This document shows, in pieces, positions 50,159-59,600 of a stretch of DNA of 64,000 nt; the stretch's first letter is position 1; each line of letters begins with the position of its first letter. The stretch comes from Amycolatopsis solani (GTDB lineage Bacteria; Actinomycetota; Actinomycetes; Mycobacteriales; Pseudonocardiaceae). Position numbers and translations under genes: made by a program. The notes under the pieces were generated by a model. It made no database searches. It had not been told where the DNA came from and saw only the letters and a program-made list of their open reading frames with translations. The stretch covers positions 3,658,001-3,722,000 of the forward strand of contig NZ_JAWQJT010000001.1 of NCBI RefSeq assembly GCF_033441515.1, written 5' to 3'.

Positions 50159-51634
50159 ATGACCAGCACCTCCGAACAGCCGCTGATGGTGGCCCGTGCG
50201 GCGGACGCGGCCGAGGAGCCCAACCCTTACCTGCTCGGCGTCTACGCCCCGGTCAGCGAAGAGATCGACGCCGAAGACCTGCAGGTCATCGGTGAGATCC
50301 CGAAGGACCTCAACGGCGTCTACCTGCGCAACGGCCCCAACCCGCGGTTCGCCCCGGAAGGCCGCTACCACTGGTTCGACGGCGACGGCATGATCCACGC
50401 CGTCCACCTGGAGAACGGCAAGGCGCGCTACCGCAACCGCTGGGTCCGCACGAAGGCCTTCGAGGCCGAGTCCGCGGCCGGCAAGGGCCTCTGGACCGGC
50501 GTCATGGAGAACCCGGCGAACAACCCGTTCGGCAACGCGCACGGCCTCGGCCTCAAGGACAACGCCAACACCGACGTCGTCTTCCACCGCGGCCGGATCC
50601 TCGCCACCTGGTACCTGTGCGGCTCGCCGTACGGCGTCGACCCGCTCTCGCTGGAGACGCTGGGTGCCGACGACTTCCTCGGCACGCTGGTCGGCGACAT
50701 GATGGCCCACCCCAAGGTGGACGAGGCCACCGGCGAGCTGTTCTGGTTCGACTACGGCCCGCGCCCGCCGTACCTGCGCTACGGCGTGATCAGCGCGGAC
50801 GGCAAGGTCGTGAACACCACCGAGATCGAGCTGCCCGGCCCGCGCCTGCCGCACGACATGGCCATCACCGAGCGCTACGCCGTGCTGATGGACCTGCCGC
50901 TGGTCCAGGACCTGCAAGCGGCGAAGCAGGGGCGGCACAAGCTGCACTTCGACCGCTCGATGCCGAGCCGCTTCGGCGTCATGCCACGCTACGGGAACGG
51001 TAGCCAGATCCGCTGGTTCGAAGCGAGCCCGTGCTACATCTACCACGTCGTCAACGCCTGGGAGCAGGGCGACGAGGTCGTCCTCGACGTCTGCCGGGTG
51101 CGCAAGCCCGCGCCGCGCGCCGACGCGCACACCCCGCTCGCGAAGATGCTTTCCTACCTGCGGCTCGACGCCCAGCTGCACCGCTACCGCTTCGACCTGC
51201 GGACCGGCGCGTGCCACGAAGAGCCGCTCGACGACGCCAACACCGAGTTCCCGACCGTCGACGCCCGCGGCGTCGGACGGCGGAACCGGTACTCCTACGC
51301 GGTGCACATCTCGCCCGAGTCGACGCTGAAGTTCGACGGGCTGGTGCGCTACGACAATCTTGCCGGCGCAAAGACCGAATACCGGTTCGGTCCCGGCCGG
51401 TGGGGCAGTGAGGCTCCGTTCGCACCCCGCGAAGGAGCGGCCGCCGATTCGGCGGACGGTCATCTGGTGACGTTCGTGCAGGACGAGCGCGAGGGACGCT
51501 CGGAACTGGACATCTTCGACGCCGCCGATCTCGCTGCCGGACCCGTGGCCAGGGTCCTGTTGCCCCAGCGGGTTCCGCTCGGTTTTCACGCGACCTGGGT
51601 CCGGGCGGACCAGCTGGAAAACCTCCGTTCATGA
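50159..51634 (+). CDS. Carotenoid cleavage dioxygenase (RPE65 family)
   Basis: The 491-residue beta-propeller has GVYLRNGPNPRF and HWFDGDGMIHAVHLENG, and the four iron histidines at His184 (MMAHPK), His232 (LPHDMA), His296 (YIYHVVN) and His477 (LGFHATW). The enzyme uses Fe(II) and O2 to cleave a double bond of a carotenoid, apocarotenoid or stilbene. The substrate is unknown; the CoA ligase and thiolase behind it suggest the cleaved acid enters beta-oxidation. AGGGAG precedes the ATG; the stop overlaps the ligase start by 4 bases. Confidence 0.93.
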   Translation: MTSTSEQPLMVARAADAAEEPNPYLLGVYAPVSEEIDAEDLQVIGEIPKDLNGVYLRNGPNPRFAPEGRYHWFDGDGMIHAVHLENGKARYRNRWVRTKAFEAESAAGKGLWTGVMENPANNPFGNAHGLGLKDNANTDVVFHRGRILATWYLCGSPYGVDPLSLETLGADDFLGTLVGDMMAHPKVDEATGELFWFDYGPRPPYLRYGVISADGKVVNTTEIELPGPRLPHDMAITERYAVLMDLPLVQDLQAAKQGRHKLHFDRSMPSRFGVMPRYGNGSQIRWFEASPCYIYHVVNAWEQGDEVVLDVCRVRKPAPRADAHTPLAKMLSYLRLDAQLHRYRFDLRTGACHEEPLDDANTEFPTVDARGVGRRNRYSYAVHISPESTLKFDGLVRYDNLAGAKTEYRFGPGRWGSEAPFAPREGAAADSADGHLVTFVQDEREGRSELDIFDAADLAAGPVARVLLPQRVPLGFHATWVRADQLENLRS

Positions 51635-53322
51635 GATGCCATCGAGAGGGTCGCGCCCGGGACTTCCGGACGCGGGGATGGTGGAGTGCGGAGACGATCG
51701 ACCGGCTCGTGAAGGAGCGGGTCAGTGCCGACCCGGAGGGTCTCGCGCTGGTCGATCCACCGAACACCACCGCACTGGTCGGACGCGACCCGGTGCGGTG
51801 GACCTGGAACCGGCTCGACGAACGCGTCGACGTCCTGGCCGCGTTCCTGCTCGCCAGAGGGGTGCGAGCAGGTGACGTCGTGGCCGTGCAGCTGCCGAAC
51901 TGCTCGGCCCTGGTCCAGGCGTTCCTCGCGATCGTGCGGATCGGTGCGGTGGTCACCCCGTTCCCGGTGTCCTACCGGGAGCACGAGACGGGTCCGATGT
52001 GCCGGCGCACCGGAGCTGTCGCCGTGGTGACCGCTTCCAGATACGGCGAGCACGAGCTCGCCGGGGCGGCCCTTGGGCTCATCGGCGCTGCGGCGCCGTC
52101 GGTCCGGTTCGTCGTCGCCCGGGGGGACGACGAACCGGCCGGCGCCCTGGCCTGGCCCGAAGAACCACTGTCCGATCGCTCCACGTTGGACGCATATCTG
52201 TCCACGCTCGACACCGACGTCAACGACTGCGTGACGATCTGCTGGACGTCCGGCACCGAAGCCGAGCCGAAAGCGGTCCCGCGCTGCCACGGCGACTGGC
52301 TCGCGACGGCGGGCGGCTGCGTCCAGGCCGCGGGGATCACCCGCGACGACGTCCTGCTCTCGCCGTTCCCGATGACGAACATGGCGGGCATCGGCGGGAT
52401 GTTCCTGCCCTGGCTGCTGACCGGCGCCGTGTTCGTCCCGCACCACCCGTTCGACCTCCCGGTGTTCCTGGGGCAGCTGGCCGCCGAACGCGTGACGTAC
52501 ACGCTCGCGCCACCGGCGTTGCTCACCATGTTGCTGCACAACGAGAAGATCCTGTCCGGAGTGGACATCTCGGCGCTGCGCAAGATCGGCTCCGGCTCGG
52601 CGCCGCTGTCGCCGTGGCTCGTGCGCACCTGGGCCGAGCGGTACGGCATCGACATCATCAACTTCTTCGGCTCCAACGAAGGCACCGCGCTGCTGTCCGG
52701 CCCGGTCGACATCCCGGACCCGGACCAGCGAGCGAGCTACTTCCCGAACTACGCCGCCGGCGTCAGCTGGTCGACGCCCGTCGCCGGCTGGACGTCGGTG
52801 CGGCTGCACGACCCGGTCACCGGCGAGCAGGTGACCGAGCCCGGGCGGCCCGGTGAGCTGCACATCGCCGGGCCGACGGTGTTCGCCGGCTATCTGACGT
52901 CAGTGGGCGAACCGCTGGACACGTCGTCCTTCGACGACGACGGGCACTTCCGCACCGGTGACGTCTTCGAGATCGCCGGTGCGCGCGGCGAGTTCCTGAA
53001 GTACGTCGACCGGACGAAGGACCTGGTCATCCGCGGCGGGATGAACATCTCGCCCGCCGAGGTCGAGGGCCTGCTGGCCGGGCACCCGGACGTCGCCGAC
53101 GTCGGTGTGATCGGCGTGCCGGACGACGCCATGGGGGAGCGGGTGTGCGCGGTCGTCGTGCCGGGCGCGCGGAAGCCGTCGCTCGAGGAGCTGGTCGCGT
53201 ACCTGCGAGAGCGGAAGGTGGCCGCGTTCAAGCTGCCGGAACGGCTCGAGTACGCCGACGCCTTGCCCCGCAACCCGGTGGGGAAGATCCTGAAGCGGAA
53301 GCTGCGGGAAAGTCTGGAGTGA
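51631..53322 (+). CDS. Acyl-CoA ligase with altered phosphate loop
   Basis: The 563-residue ANL enzyme is identified by NFFGSNEGTALLSG (A5), DDDGHFRTGDVFEIAG (A7) and the C-terminal LPRNPVGKILKRKL with the catalytic Lys. Its phosphate loop reads WTSGTEAEPKAVP, where Glu-Ala-Glu replaces the usual Thr/Ser-Gly, which may slow or change adenylate formation. It likely activates the acid formed after the dioxygenase step. The ATG at 51631 overlaps the dioxygenase stop; thiolase follows after 4 bases. Confidence 0.86.
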   Translation: MRCHREGRARDFRTRGWWSAETIDRLVKERVSADPEGLALVDPPNTTALVGRDPVRWTWNRLDERVDVLAAFLLARGVRAGDVVAVQLPNCSALVQAFLAIVRIGAVVTPFPVSYREHETGPMCRRTGAVAVVTASRYGEHELAGAALGLIGAAAPSVRFVVARGDDEPAGALAWPEEPLSDRSTLDAYLSTLDTDVNDCVTICWTSGTEAEPKAVPRCHGDWLATAGGCVQAAGITRDDVLLSPFPMTNMAGIGGMFLPWLLTGAVFVPHHPFDLPVFLGQLAAERVTYTLAPPALLTMLLHNEKILSGVDISALRKIGSGSAPLSPWLVRTWAERYGIDIINFFGSNEGTALLSGPVDIPDPDQRASYFPNYAAGVSWSTPVAGWTSVRLHDPVTGEQVTEPGRPGELHIAGPTVFAGYLTSVGEPLDTSSFDDDGHFRTGDVFEIAGARGEFLKYVDRTKDLVIRGGMNISPAEVEGLLAGHPDVADVGVIGVPDDAMGERVCAVVVPGARKPSLEELVAYLRERKVAAFKLPERLEYADALPRNPVGKILKRKLRESLE

Positions 53323-53326
53323 GGCC

Positions 53327-54514
53327 ATGACGGTGTTCGTGCTGGGCGGGGCGCAGACCGATTTCGCGCGCAACTTCGCGAAGGAGGGGCGCGGGATCCT
53401 CGAGCTGTTGGCCGAGGTCGTGCCCGCCGCCCTCGCCGACGCCGGGGTCGTGCCCGAAGACGTCGAGGTCGCGCACGTCGGGAACCTCGCCGCCGAGCTG
53501 TTCACCGGGCAGGCCCAGCTCGGCGGGCTGCTGGTGGCCGCCGTCCCGGAGCTGGACGGCGTCCCGTCGACCCGGCACGAAGCCGCGTGCGCGTCCGGCA
53601 GCACCGCGGTGCTCGCCGCGTGCGCCGACATCGAGGCGGGTCGCTACGACCTCGCGCTGGTCGTCGGCGTCGAGCTGATGCGCAACGTCGACGGGCAGCG
53701 CGCGGCCGAGCACCTCGGGTCCGCCGCGTGGGCCGGGCACGAGGCCGTCGGCGCGAAGTTCCCGTGGCCCGCGCTCTTCGCCGACGTCGCTTCCGCGTAC
53801 GACGAGCGGTACGGGCTCGATCCCGAGCACCTCGGGCAGTTCGCGGCGCACGCTTTCGACCGTGCGACAAGGAATCCGCTCGCCCAGGCCCGCGACTGGC
53901 GGTTCCCCGGCGGTGCCTTCGGGCCCGACGACGAGCTGAACCCGGTCATCGAAGGCCGGCTGCGCAAGCAGGACTGCGGCCGGATCACCGACGGCGCCGC
54001 GGCGGTCGTGCTGGCCTCACCCGCGTTCGCCGAGCGGCTCGGCGGCGGGTTCCCGCGGATCGCGGGGTTCGGGCACCGCACGTCCCACATCGGCCTGGCC
54101 GAAAAGCTTTCCGCGGGTACCGAGTACCTGTTCCCGCACCTGCGCGGCGCGGTCGTCGACGCCTACGAGCGCGCGGGCGTGGCCGGGCCGGACGCGCTCG
54201 ACGTCGTCGAGCTGCACGACTGCTTCACCATCACCGGGCTGGTCGCGCTGGAGCACCTGGGTGCGGCCCCGCCCGGGGACGGCGGCCGGTTCATCGCCGA
54301 GGGCGGCCTCGACGCGGCCGGGATCAACCCCGGCGGCGGCCTCATCGGCCTCGGCCACCCGGTCGGCGCCACCGGCGTCCGGATGCTGCACGACGTTTCC
54401 CGGCAGGTGACCGGGAAAGCGGGCGAGACACAGGTCGAGGGCGCACGGACGGCGTTGACGCTCAACGTCGGCGGCTCGTTCACCACCGTGGTCACGATGG
54501 TGGTCACCGCGTGA
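53327..54514 (+). CDS. Thiolase/acetyl-CoA acetyltransferase family (SCP-x type)
   Basis: The 395-residue thiolase-fold protein has the nucleophile Cys in EAACASGS near residue 88, HDCF with the catalytic His near 310, and the C-terminal GLGHPVGATG. The second reactive Cys of degradative thiolases (usually CxG near the C-terminus) is replaced in LTLNVGGSF, as in SCP-x/acyl-CoA acetyltransferases. It likely cleaves or condenses a branched or terpenoid-like 3-ketoacyl-CoA. It is the third gene of the operon. Confidence 0.88.
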   Translation: MTVFVLGGAQTDFARNFAKEGRGILELLAEVVPAALADAGVVPEDVEVAHVGNLAAELFTGQAQLGGLLVAAVPELDGVPSTRHEAACASGSTAVLAACADIEAGRYDLALVVGVELMRNVDGQRAAEHLGSAAWAGHEAVGAKFPWPALFADVASAYDERYGLDPEHLGQFAAHAFDRATRNPLAQARDWRFPGGAFGPDDELNPVIEGRLRKQDCGRITDGAAAVVLASPAFAERLGGGFPRIAGFGHRTSHIGLAEKLSAGTEYLFPHLRGAVVDAYERAGVAGPDALDVVELHDCFTITGLVALEHLGAAPPGDGGRFIAEGGLDAAGINPGGGLIGLGHPVGATGVRMLHDVSRQVTGKAGETQVEGARTALTLNVGGSFTTVVTMVVTA

Positions 54515-55494
54515 GGCTTTCCGTGTCGCTGGGGCTCTGGCAGGACCGCCCGCCGGAAGAGGCGCTGGAAACCGCGCGCGCCGCCGAGGCCGCCGGGTAC
54601 CCGGAGCTGTGGATCGGCGAGATGGCGACGTGGGACGCGTTCGCGCTGGGGACGGCGATCGGTGCGGCGACTTCTTCGCTCTCGCTGACGTTCGGGCCGC
54701 TCGCGGTGACCGTGCGGGACCCGGCGACGATCGCGATGGGGGTCGCGTCGGTGGCGGCGCTGACCGGCCGGCCGACGGGGGTCGCGCTCGGCACGTCCAG
54801 TGACGTCGTGGTGCGCGGCTGGCACGGGCGATCCCGGGCGCGCGCGGCGACCGCGCTCGAAGAGTCCGCGATCGCCGTGCGGCAGCTGGTTTCCGGCGAA
54901 AAGTCCACTGTGGACGGCTCGGTGGTGGGGTCGCGGGGGTACCGGTTGCGCCTCGCCGCGCCGAAATCGCCGCTGACGATCGCCGCGTTCGGCCCGCGGG
55001 CGCTCGACGTCGCCGCGCGGCACGCCGACCGGATGGTGGTCAACCTGGTCAGCCCGGCCGCGGCCGGAGCTCTGGTGCGCGGTCTTCGTGAGGCGGCTTC
55101 GCGGGCCGGGGTGGCGCCGCCGCCGGTGGCCGCGTGGGTGGTCGGCGCGGTGGACCCGGACGCGGCGTCGCTCGAACAGCTGCGTCGCGGCGTGGTCGGG
55201 TACCTGGCGGCGCCCGGGTACGGCGAGATGTTCCGCGCGGCGGGCTTCGGTGACCTCGTCGACTTCGCGCGCACCCGGCCGCACCCGCGTGAGCTGCTCG
55301 CCGCGGTGCCCGTCGAGGCCATCGCCGTCGTCGGGTTGCTGGGTTCGCCGGGGGAGATCGCCGCGAAGGCCGCCGAGTACGCGGCGGCCGGGATCGACGA
55401 GCTGGCGATCGTGCCCGCGACCTCGGACGACGACCCCGGTGGCGCGAAAACCCTCGCCGCGTGTCGATCCGCCGTCGTCCCGTTCGACGCGTAG
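54511..55494 (+). CDS. LLM-class F420-dependent oxidoreductase (TIGR03841-like)
   Basis: The 327-residue TIM-barrel protein has an LLM N-terminus (LSVSLGLWQDRPPEEALETARAAEAAGYPELWIGE), FGPLAVTVRDPATIAMGVASVAALTGRP and GLLGSPGEIAAKAAEYAAAGIDELAI. This fits F420-dependent oxidoreductases of the Rv3093c group rather than flavin luciferases. It may reduce or oxidise an operon intermediate with coenzyme F420. GTG start at 54511 overlaps the thiolase stop by 4 bases. Confidence 0.85.
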   Translation: MRLSVSLGLWQDRPPEEALETARAAEAAGYPELWIGEMATWDAFALGTAIGAATSSLSLTFGPLAVTVRDPATIAMGVASVAALTGRPTGVALGTSSDVVVRGWHGRSRARAATALEESAIAVRQLVSGEKSTVDGSVVGSRGYRLRLAAPKSPLTIAAFGPRALDVAARHADRMVVNLVSPAAAGALVRGLREAASRAGVAPPPVAAWVVGAVDPDAASLEQLRRGVVGYLAAPGYGEMFRAAGFGDLVDFARTRPHPRELLAAVPVEAIAVVGLLGSPGEIAAKAAEYAAAGIDELAIVPATSDDDPGGAKTLAACRSAVVPFDA

Positions 55495-55496
55495 GC

Positions 55497-56015
55497 ATGA
55501 GCGAACCGACGAAGACCAAGAACCTCGACCGGAACGGCTCCCCGGCGCTGCCGTGGAGCAGGGCGCGCGACCTCCTCGCCACCCAGACCCCCAAGGAGGA
55601 CCTGACGTTCTTCGTCGGGACCGTCCGCCCCGACGGCCGCCCGCACGCCGCCGGCGTCGGCGCGATCTGGGTCGACGACGCCCTGTACTTCGTGAGCGGG
55701 CCCGGCACGCGCCGGGCCCGCAACCTCGCGGCGAACCCGGCGTGCAGCGTCTCGGTGCGGCTGAAGGGTCTCGACCTCACGATGGAGGGCGAGGCCGAGC
55801 CCGTCGCCGACCCCGCCACCCTCGAGCCCGTGGCGGCCGTCTACCGCGAAGGCGGCTGGCCCGCGACGGTGTACGAAGGCGGCTTCGACGCGTCGTTCAT
55901 GGCGCCGAGCGCCGGACCCGCGCCGTGGTTCCTGTACCGGCTCACGCTGCACCGGGCGATCGGCGTCGCCGGCGCCGAGCCCTACGGCGCCTCCCGCTGG
56001 GACTTCGCCCCCTGA
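55497..56015 (+). CDS. Pyridoxamine 5'-phosphate oxidase-fold protein (FMN or F420 binding)
   Basis: The 172-residue split beta-barrel protein has EDLTFFVGTVRPDGRPHAAGVGAIWVDDALYFVS and RRARNLAANPACSVSVR, the flavin/F420-binding segments of the PNPOx-like group. Such proteins reduce or oxidise small molecules with FMN or F420, and one fits beside the F420-type enzyme. It starts 2 bases after that gene stops, so it is the fifth gene of the operon, and ends directly against the convergent PucR gene. Confidence 0.86.
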   Translation: MSEPTKTKNLDRNGSPALPWSRARDLLATQTPKEDLTFFVGTVRPDGRPHAAGVGAIWVDDALYFVSGPGTRRARNLAANPACSVSVRLKGLDLTMEGEAEPVADPATLEPVAAVYREGGWPATVYEGGFDASFMAPSAGPAPWFLYRLTLHRAIGVAGAEPYGASRWDFAP

Positions 56016-57251
56016 TCATCGGGTCGACGACGCCCGGCGGGCGGCGAGGGCCGCGATGATGCGCGGCAGGCCGGCCGGGTGGAGGGGGTCGATGCCCGTC
56101 AGGTCGCGGACCTTCCGCAGGCGGTAGTCGACGGTGTTCGGGTGGACGTGCAGGCGGGTGGCCGTGCGACGGCGGTTCGTGTCCAGCTCGAGGTACGCCG
56201 AGAGCGTCTCCAGCAGCTCCGGGTGCGCGTCCAGCGGGGCGAGCACCGCGGCCAGGCGGTCCCGCGCGGCGCCCGGGCGGGTCAGCTGGTACTCCACCAG
56301 GACGTCGTCGAGGCGGTAGAGGCCCGGCTCGCGGCCGAACCAGCGCAGTACGTCCAGCACCTCCGCGGTCTGCCCGGCCACCTCCCGGACCTCCGGCGGT
56401 GCCGCCGTTTCGGCCGCCGCGAGCACGTCGACGCCCGCCGCGCGCCCGGCCGCGTCGAGGACCGCGTGCCGGCCCTCGAGCTCCGCCAGCCGCCCGGTGA
56501 GCGGGAGCAGGACCAGCCCGCCCGGACCGTCGAGGGACGCCAGCACGCCGTCGCCGCAGGCGTGTTCGAACGCCGCGAGGAACCGGCGCAGCTTGCGGCG
56601 GACGGCGATTTCGGCGTCCACCCCCGGCGTGGCCTCGTCGGCGTGCGGCCCGAGCTCGACGCTCAGCACCAGGTACCGCGCCGGCAGCGTGATCCCGGCG
56701 CTGCGGGCGACGACGTCGACCGGGCCGCCGTCGGCCAGCACCGACAGCAGCGTGCGCCGCGCGGTGTGCTCCTGCCCGACCTTCGTGCGCAGCTCTTCGA
56801 GGTAGCCGCGGGTGACCGCGCCGGTGACGGTGCCGACCCAGGTCAGCACCCGGTCGGCCACTTCGAGGAGGTCGGCGACGTCCGCGCCGCCCGCTTCGGC
56901 CGAGCCGACGGCGAAGATCTCCCGCGCGCCGGCGTGGTAGGCGTTCAGCACGGCTTCCAGCGGGAAGCCCTCCTCGGCCCGGCGCACCGCGGACGCGCCG
57001 ATCTGCCGCAGCTCGGCGTCGTCGAGCTCGCGGTCCTCGCGCAGGCACCGCGCGAACGCCCGCACGGCCTGCCGGGTGATGCCCGCGATGTCGCCGGCCA
57101 GCTCCTCCACCGGCAGCCGCCGGTAGTCCGCGACCTCGGCCTGGATGCGCGCCAGCACCCGGGCGATCAGTTCGGGCTCGTCGCGGGTGAGCCGCTCGTG
57201 CACCCGCTGCCCGCCGAGGGCCAGATCCGCGCCGGTTTTGTGCTCCGTCAC
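56016..57251 (-). CDS. PucR/CdaR-family helix-turn-helix regulator
   Basis: The ~411-residue protein ends in the PucR C-terminal helix-turn-helix: LLETLSAYLELDTNRRRTATRLHVHPNTVDYRLRKVRDLTG. Ahead of it is a GGDEF-like degenerate sensor (residues ~180-320) and an N-terminal helical RsbR-like domain. Regulators of this kind control purine, amino-acid or hydrocarbon catabolism. GTG at 57251 has GAGGGGAT upstream. The target may be the convergent carotenoid oxygenase operon or the divergent SGNH gene; neither is shown. Confidence 0.85.
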   Translation of the reverse strand: MTEHKTGADLALGGQRVHERLTRDEPELIARVLARIQAEVADYRRLPVEELAGDIAGITRQAVRAFARCLREDRELDDAELRQIGASAVRRAEEGFPLEAVLNAYHAGAREIFAVGSAEAGGADVADLLEVADRVLTWVGTVTGAVTRGYLEELRTKVGQEHTARRTLLSVLADGGPVDVVARSAGITLPARYLVLSVELGPHADEATPGVDAEIAVRRKLRRFLAAFEHACGDGVLASLDGPGGLVLLPLTGRLAELEGRHAVLDAAGRAAGVDVLAAAETAAPPEVREVAGQTAEVLDVLRWFGREPGLYRLDDVLVEYQLTRPGAARDRLAAVLAPLDAHPELLETLSAYLELDTNRRRTATRLHVHPNTVDYRLRKVRDLTGIDPLHPAGLPRIIAALAARRASSTR

Positions 57252-57356
57252 AACCGATCCCCTCGTTCTCTGCCCGGATTCCCAGTCAATGCGGCCACCC
57301 GCGGTGCCGATGGTGTCACGGAGACCAGTCATCGGCACAACGTCAAGGAGGACGGC

Positions 57357-58205
57357 GTGCGAGTGCGGACAACGGCGTTCATCACGATCTTGGTCACCGC
57401 GCTGACGCTCACGACGGCGGGCACCGCGGCCGCCGCGAGCGGTGAGTACGTGGCTCTCGGGGACTCGGCGGCGGCCGGCCCGCTCATCCTGCCCCCGGAC
57501 CTCTCGTCCCCGGGCTGCCTGCGGTCACTCGCGAACTACCCGCACGTCGCCGCTTCACGGCTCGGCGTCCCGCTCAAGGACGTCACGTGCTCCGGGGCGA
57601 CGACCGCGGACATGTACGCACCGCAGTCGACGGAGACCGGCGCGGTCCCGCCGCAGCTGAGCGCGCTCGGCGCGGCCACGGGGACGGTCACGGTGACCAT
57701 CGGCGGCAACGACGTCGGCCTGGTCGGCGCCGCGACCAGCTGCATCAACCTGCTCCCCGGCATCACCCCGGACTGCGTCGACCGCTTCACGGCCGGCGGC
57801 CACGACCAGCTGGCCGAGAAGATCGCGGCGTTCGAGCCGACGTGGGGCGCGCTGCTGGAGGCGATCCACCAGAAGGCACCGAACGCGGCCGTTTTCGTCG
57901 CCGGCTACGGCACGTACCTGCCGCGCAACGGGTGCTGGCCGATCGCGCCACTGACCCCCCGTGACGCGAACTACATCCAAGGCAGCATCGACAAGACGAA
58001 CGCGGCCCTGGCCCGCCAGGCGGCGGCGCACAACGCGCGGTACGTCGACGTCCGGACGGCGTCGATCGGGCACGACGTGTGCAAGCTGCCGGGCGTGAAG
58101 TGGTTCGAGAGCGTGATCCCGACCGCGGTCGCGGCCCCGCTGCACCCCAACGCGACCGGCATGCGCAACATCGGCGCCCTGGTGGCCACGTCGATCGGCG
58201 GCTAG
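57357..58205 (+). CDS. Secreted SGNH/GDSL esterase
   Basis: The 282-residue protein has a signal peptide (about 1-27, ending TAAAAS) and the SGNH blocks: GDSAAAG (catalytic Ser, GDS), the Gly-block VTCSGATTADM, GGNDVG (Asn block) and His in PLHPNATGM. The four cysteine pairs fit secretion and disulfides. It resembles actinobacterial secreted lipases such as the Streptomyces GDSL esterase family. GTG start at 57357 has AAGGAGG upstream. It is divergent from the PucR regulator. Confidence 0.9.
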   Translation: MRVRTTAFITILVTALTLTTAGTAAAASGEYVALGDSAAAGPLILPPDLSSPGCLRSLANYPHVAASRLGVPLKDVTCSGATTADMYAPQSTETGAVPPQLSALGAATGTVTVTIGGNDVGLVGAATSCINLLPGITPDCVDRFTAGGHDQLAEKIAAFEPTWGALLEAIHQKAPNAAVFVAGYGTYLPRNGCWPIAPLTPRDANYIQGSIDKTNAALARQAAAHNARYVDVRTASIGHDVCKLPGVKWFESVIPTAVAAPLHPNATGMRNIGALVATSIGG

Positions 58206-58585
58206 CCCGCCCGGGTCAGGTGCGGCCGGTGGGCCGGGACCTCCGCCGGACGGCGCGGGGCCGGCACCCGCACCGGCGCCGGCCGCACCCGGGCCACCGC
58301 TCCCACCGCGAGTGCCGCGGCGAGCACGCCCGCCGCCAGCGCCGACGCTCCACCGAACACCAGCTCGCCGGCGCGGCCGAGCACGAATCCCGAATCGAGC
58401 GCCCACGCCACCGCCGCGACCCCGATCGCGGCGGGCACCGTGCTCCAGTACGCCGTCAGCAGCACCACCAGACCCAGCGTCACCAGCGCGTACCACGGGA
58501 ACCGCGTCGCGCCCGCGGCGTCCGCCAGCACCACCGCGACGACCGCGGCCACGCACCCGAACGGGAACCCGAAGCCACCACTCAT
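58202..58585 (-). CDS. Small integral membrane protein, hypothetical
   Basis: The 127-residue product has three to four predicted membrane segments: around 7-22 (CVAAVVAVVLADAAGA), 33-52 (YALVTLGLVVLLTAYW), 56-68 (AAIGVAAVAWALDSG) and 78-98 (GGASALAAGVLAAALAVGAV), then a basic Pro/Arg tail. I do not recognise a family. The ATG at 58585 was chosen because the upstream extension is not coding-like. It converges on the SGNH gene with a 4-base overlap. Confidence 0.7.
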   Translation of the reverse strand: MSGGFGFPFGCVAAVVAVVLADAAGATRFPWYALVTLGLVVLLTAYWSTVPAAIGVAAVAWALDSGFVLGRAGELVFGGASALAAGVLAAALAVGAVARVRPAPVRVPAPRRPAEVPAHRPHLTRAG

Positions 58586-58666
58586 GCGTCCAGTAAGACC
58601 GCCGGCGCTCCGCGAGAACATGAGCCAGGACACATTCCCTACACCCCGGCCCGGGATCTTGACGCG

Positions 58667-59533
58667 CTATTGACCCGTCACGCGCCCGATCGCTTCGGCG
58701 ATCTCCGGCCAGACCGCGCGCGGCAGGTTGTGGCCCATGCCCGGGATGACGAGCAGCTCCGCGCCCGGGATCGCCGCCGCCGTCGCCTTGCCGCCGCTGA
58801 CGTCGATCAGCGGGTCGGCGTCGCCGTGGACGACCAGGGCGGGCAGCCGCACTTCGCGCAGGCCCGCCGTGCGGTCGCCGGAGGCCACGACCGCCGCCGC
58901 GTGGCGGAGCGTGCCCACCGGGTGGCGGGCGCGGTCGTAGTGCAATGTGGCCTTGGCCAGCAGGAACGCCTCGTCGTCCGGGTAGCCGGGGGAGCCGAGC
59001 CGCCGGTAGCCCTCGACGCTGTCGGCGAGCGCCTGCTCGCGGGTCGACGCCGGCGGGCGCGCCAGCAGCCCGAGCGCCCACGGCTCGGCCTGGCCGACGC
59101 TGGGGTCGCCGGTGGTCGACATGATGGACGTGACGGACAGCAGCCGGTCCGGGTGGTCGATGGCCAGCTGCTGCACGACCATCCCGCCCATCGACGCGCC
59201 GACGACGTGCGCGCGTCCGATGCCGAGCGCGTCGAACAGTCCGACGGCGTCGTCGGCCAGGTCGGACAGCAGGTACGGCGCCGTCGTCAGGTCGCCCGCG
59301 GCGAGCGCGGCCAGGTCCGGCGCGGGCAGGTGGTCGAGCCAGGTCGAGAGCCCGACGTCCCGGTTGTCGTACCGCACGACGAAGAACCCGCGGCCGGCCA
59401 GCAGCTCGCAGAAGTCGTCCTCCCAGGTGACCATCTGGGCGCCGAGGCCCATCACCAGTACCAGCGGCGGGGCCGCCGGGTCGCCGAACGTGTCGTACTC
59501 GAGCTCGAGCCCGTTGGCCTGTGCGCGTGGCAT
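58667..59533 (-). CDS. Alpha/beta hydrolase
   Basis: The 288-residue hydrolase has the oxyanion strand VLVMGLGAQMVTWEDDF, YDNRDVG, the nucleophile elbow GASMGGMV (Ser), Asp in VVHGDADPLIDV and His in MGHNLPRAVWPE. This is a generic fold; substrates may be esters or lactones, and relatives include 3-oxoadipate enol-lactonases and haloperoxidase-like enzymes. It is divergent from a TetR regulator across 67 bases, so that regulator is its probable controller. ATG at 59533. Confidence 0.88.
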   Translation of the reverse strand: MPRAQANGLELEYDTFGDPAAPPLVLVMGLGAQMVTWEDDFCELLAGRGFFVVRYDNRDVGLSTWLDHLPAPDLAALAAGDLTTAPYLLSDLADDAVGLFDALGIGRAHVVGASMGGMVVQQLAIDHPDRLLSVTSIMSTTGDPSVGQAEPWALGLLARPPASTREQALADSVEGYRRLGSPGYPDDEAFLLAKATLHYDRARHPVGTLRHAAAVVASGDRTAGLREVRLPALVVHGDADPLIDVSGGKATAAAIPGAELLVIPGMGHNLPRAVWPEIAEAIGRVTGQ

Positions 59534-59600
59534 ACCCCGATCCTGCCTCACGCAACCGAAGCTGGCACCGGCACGGGCTGTGCGGTTACCGTTACGCCCC

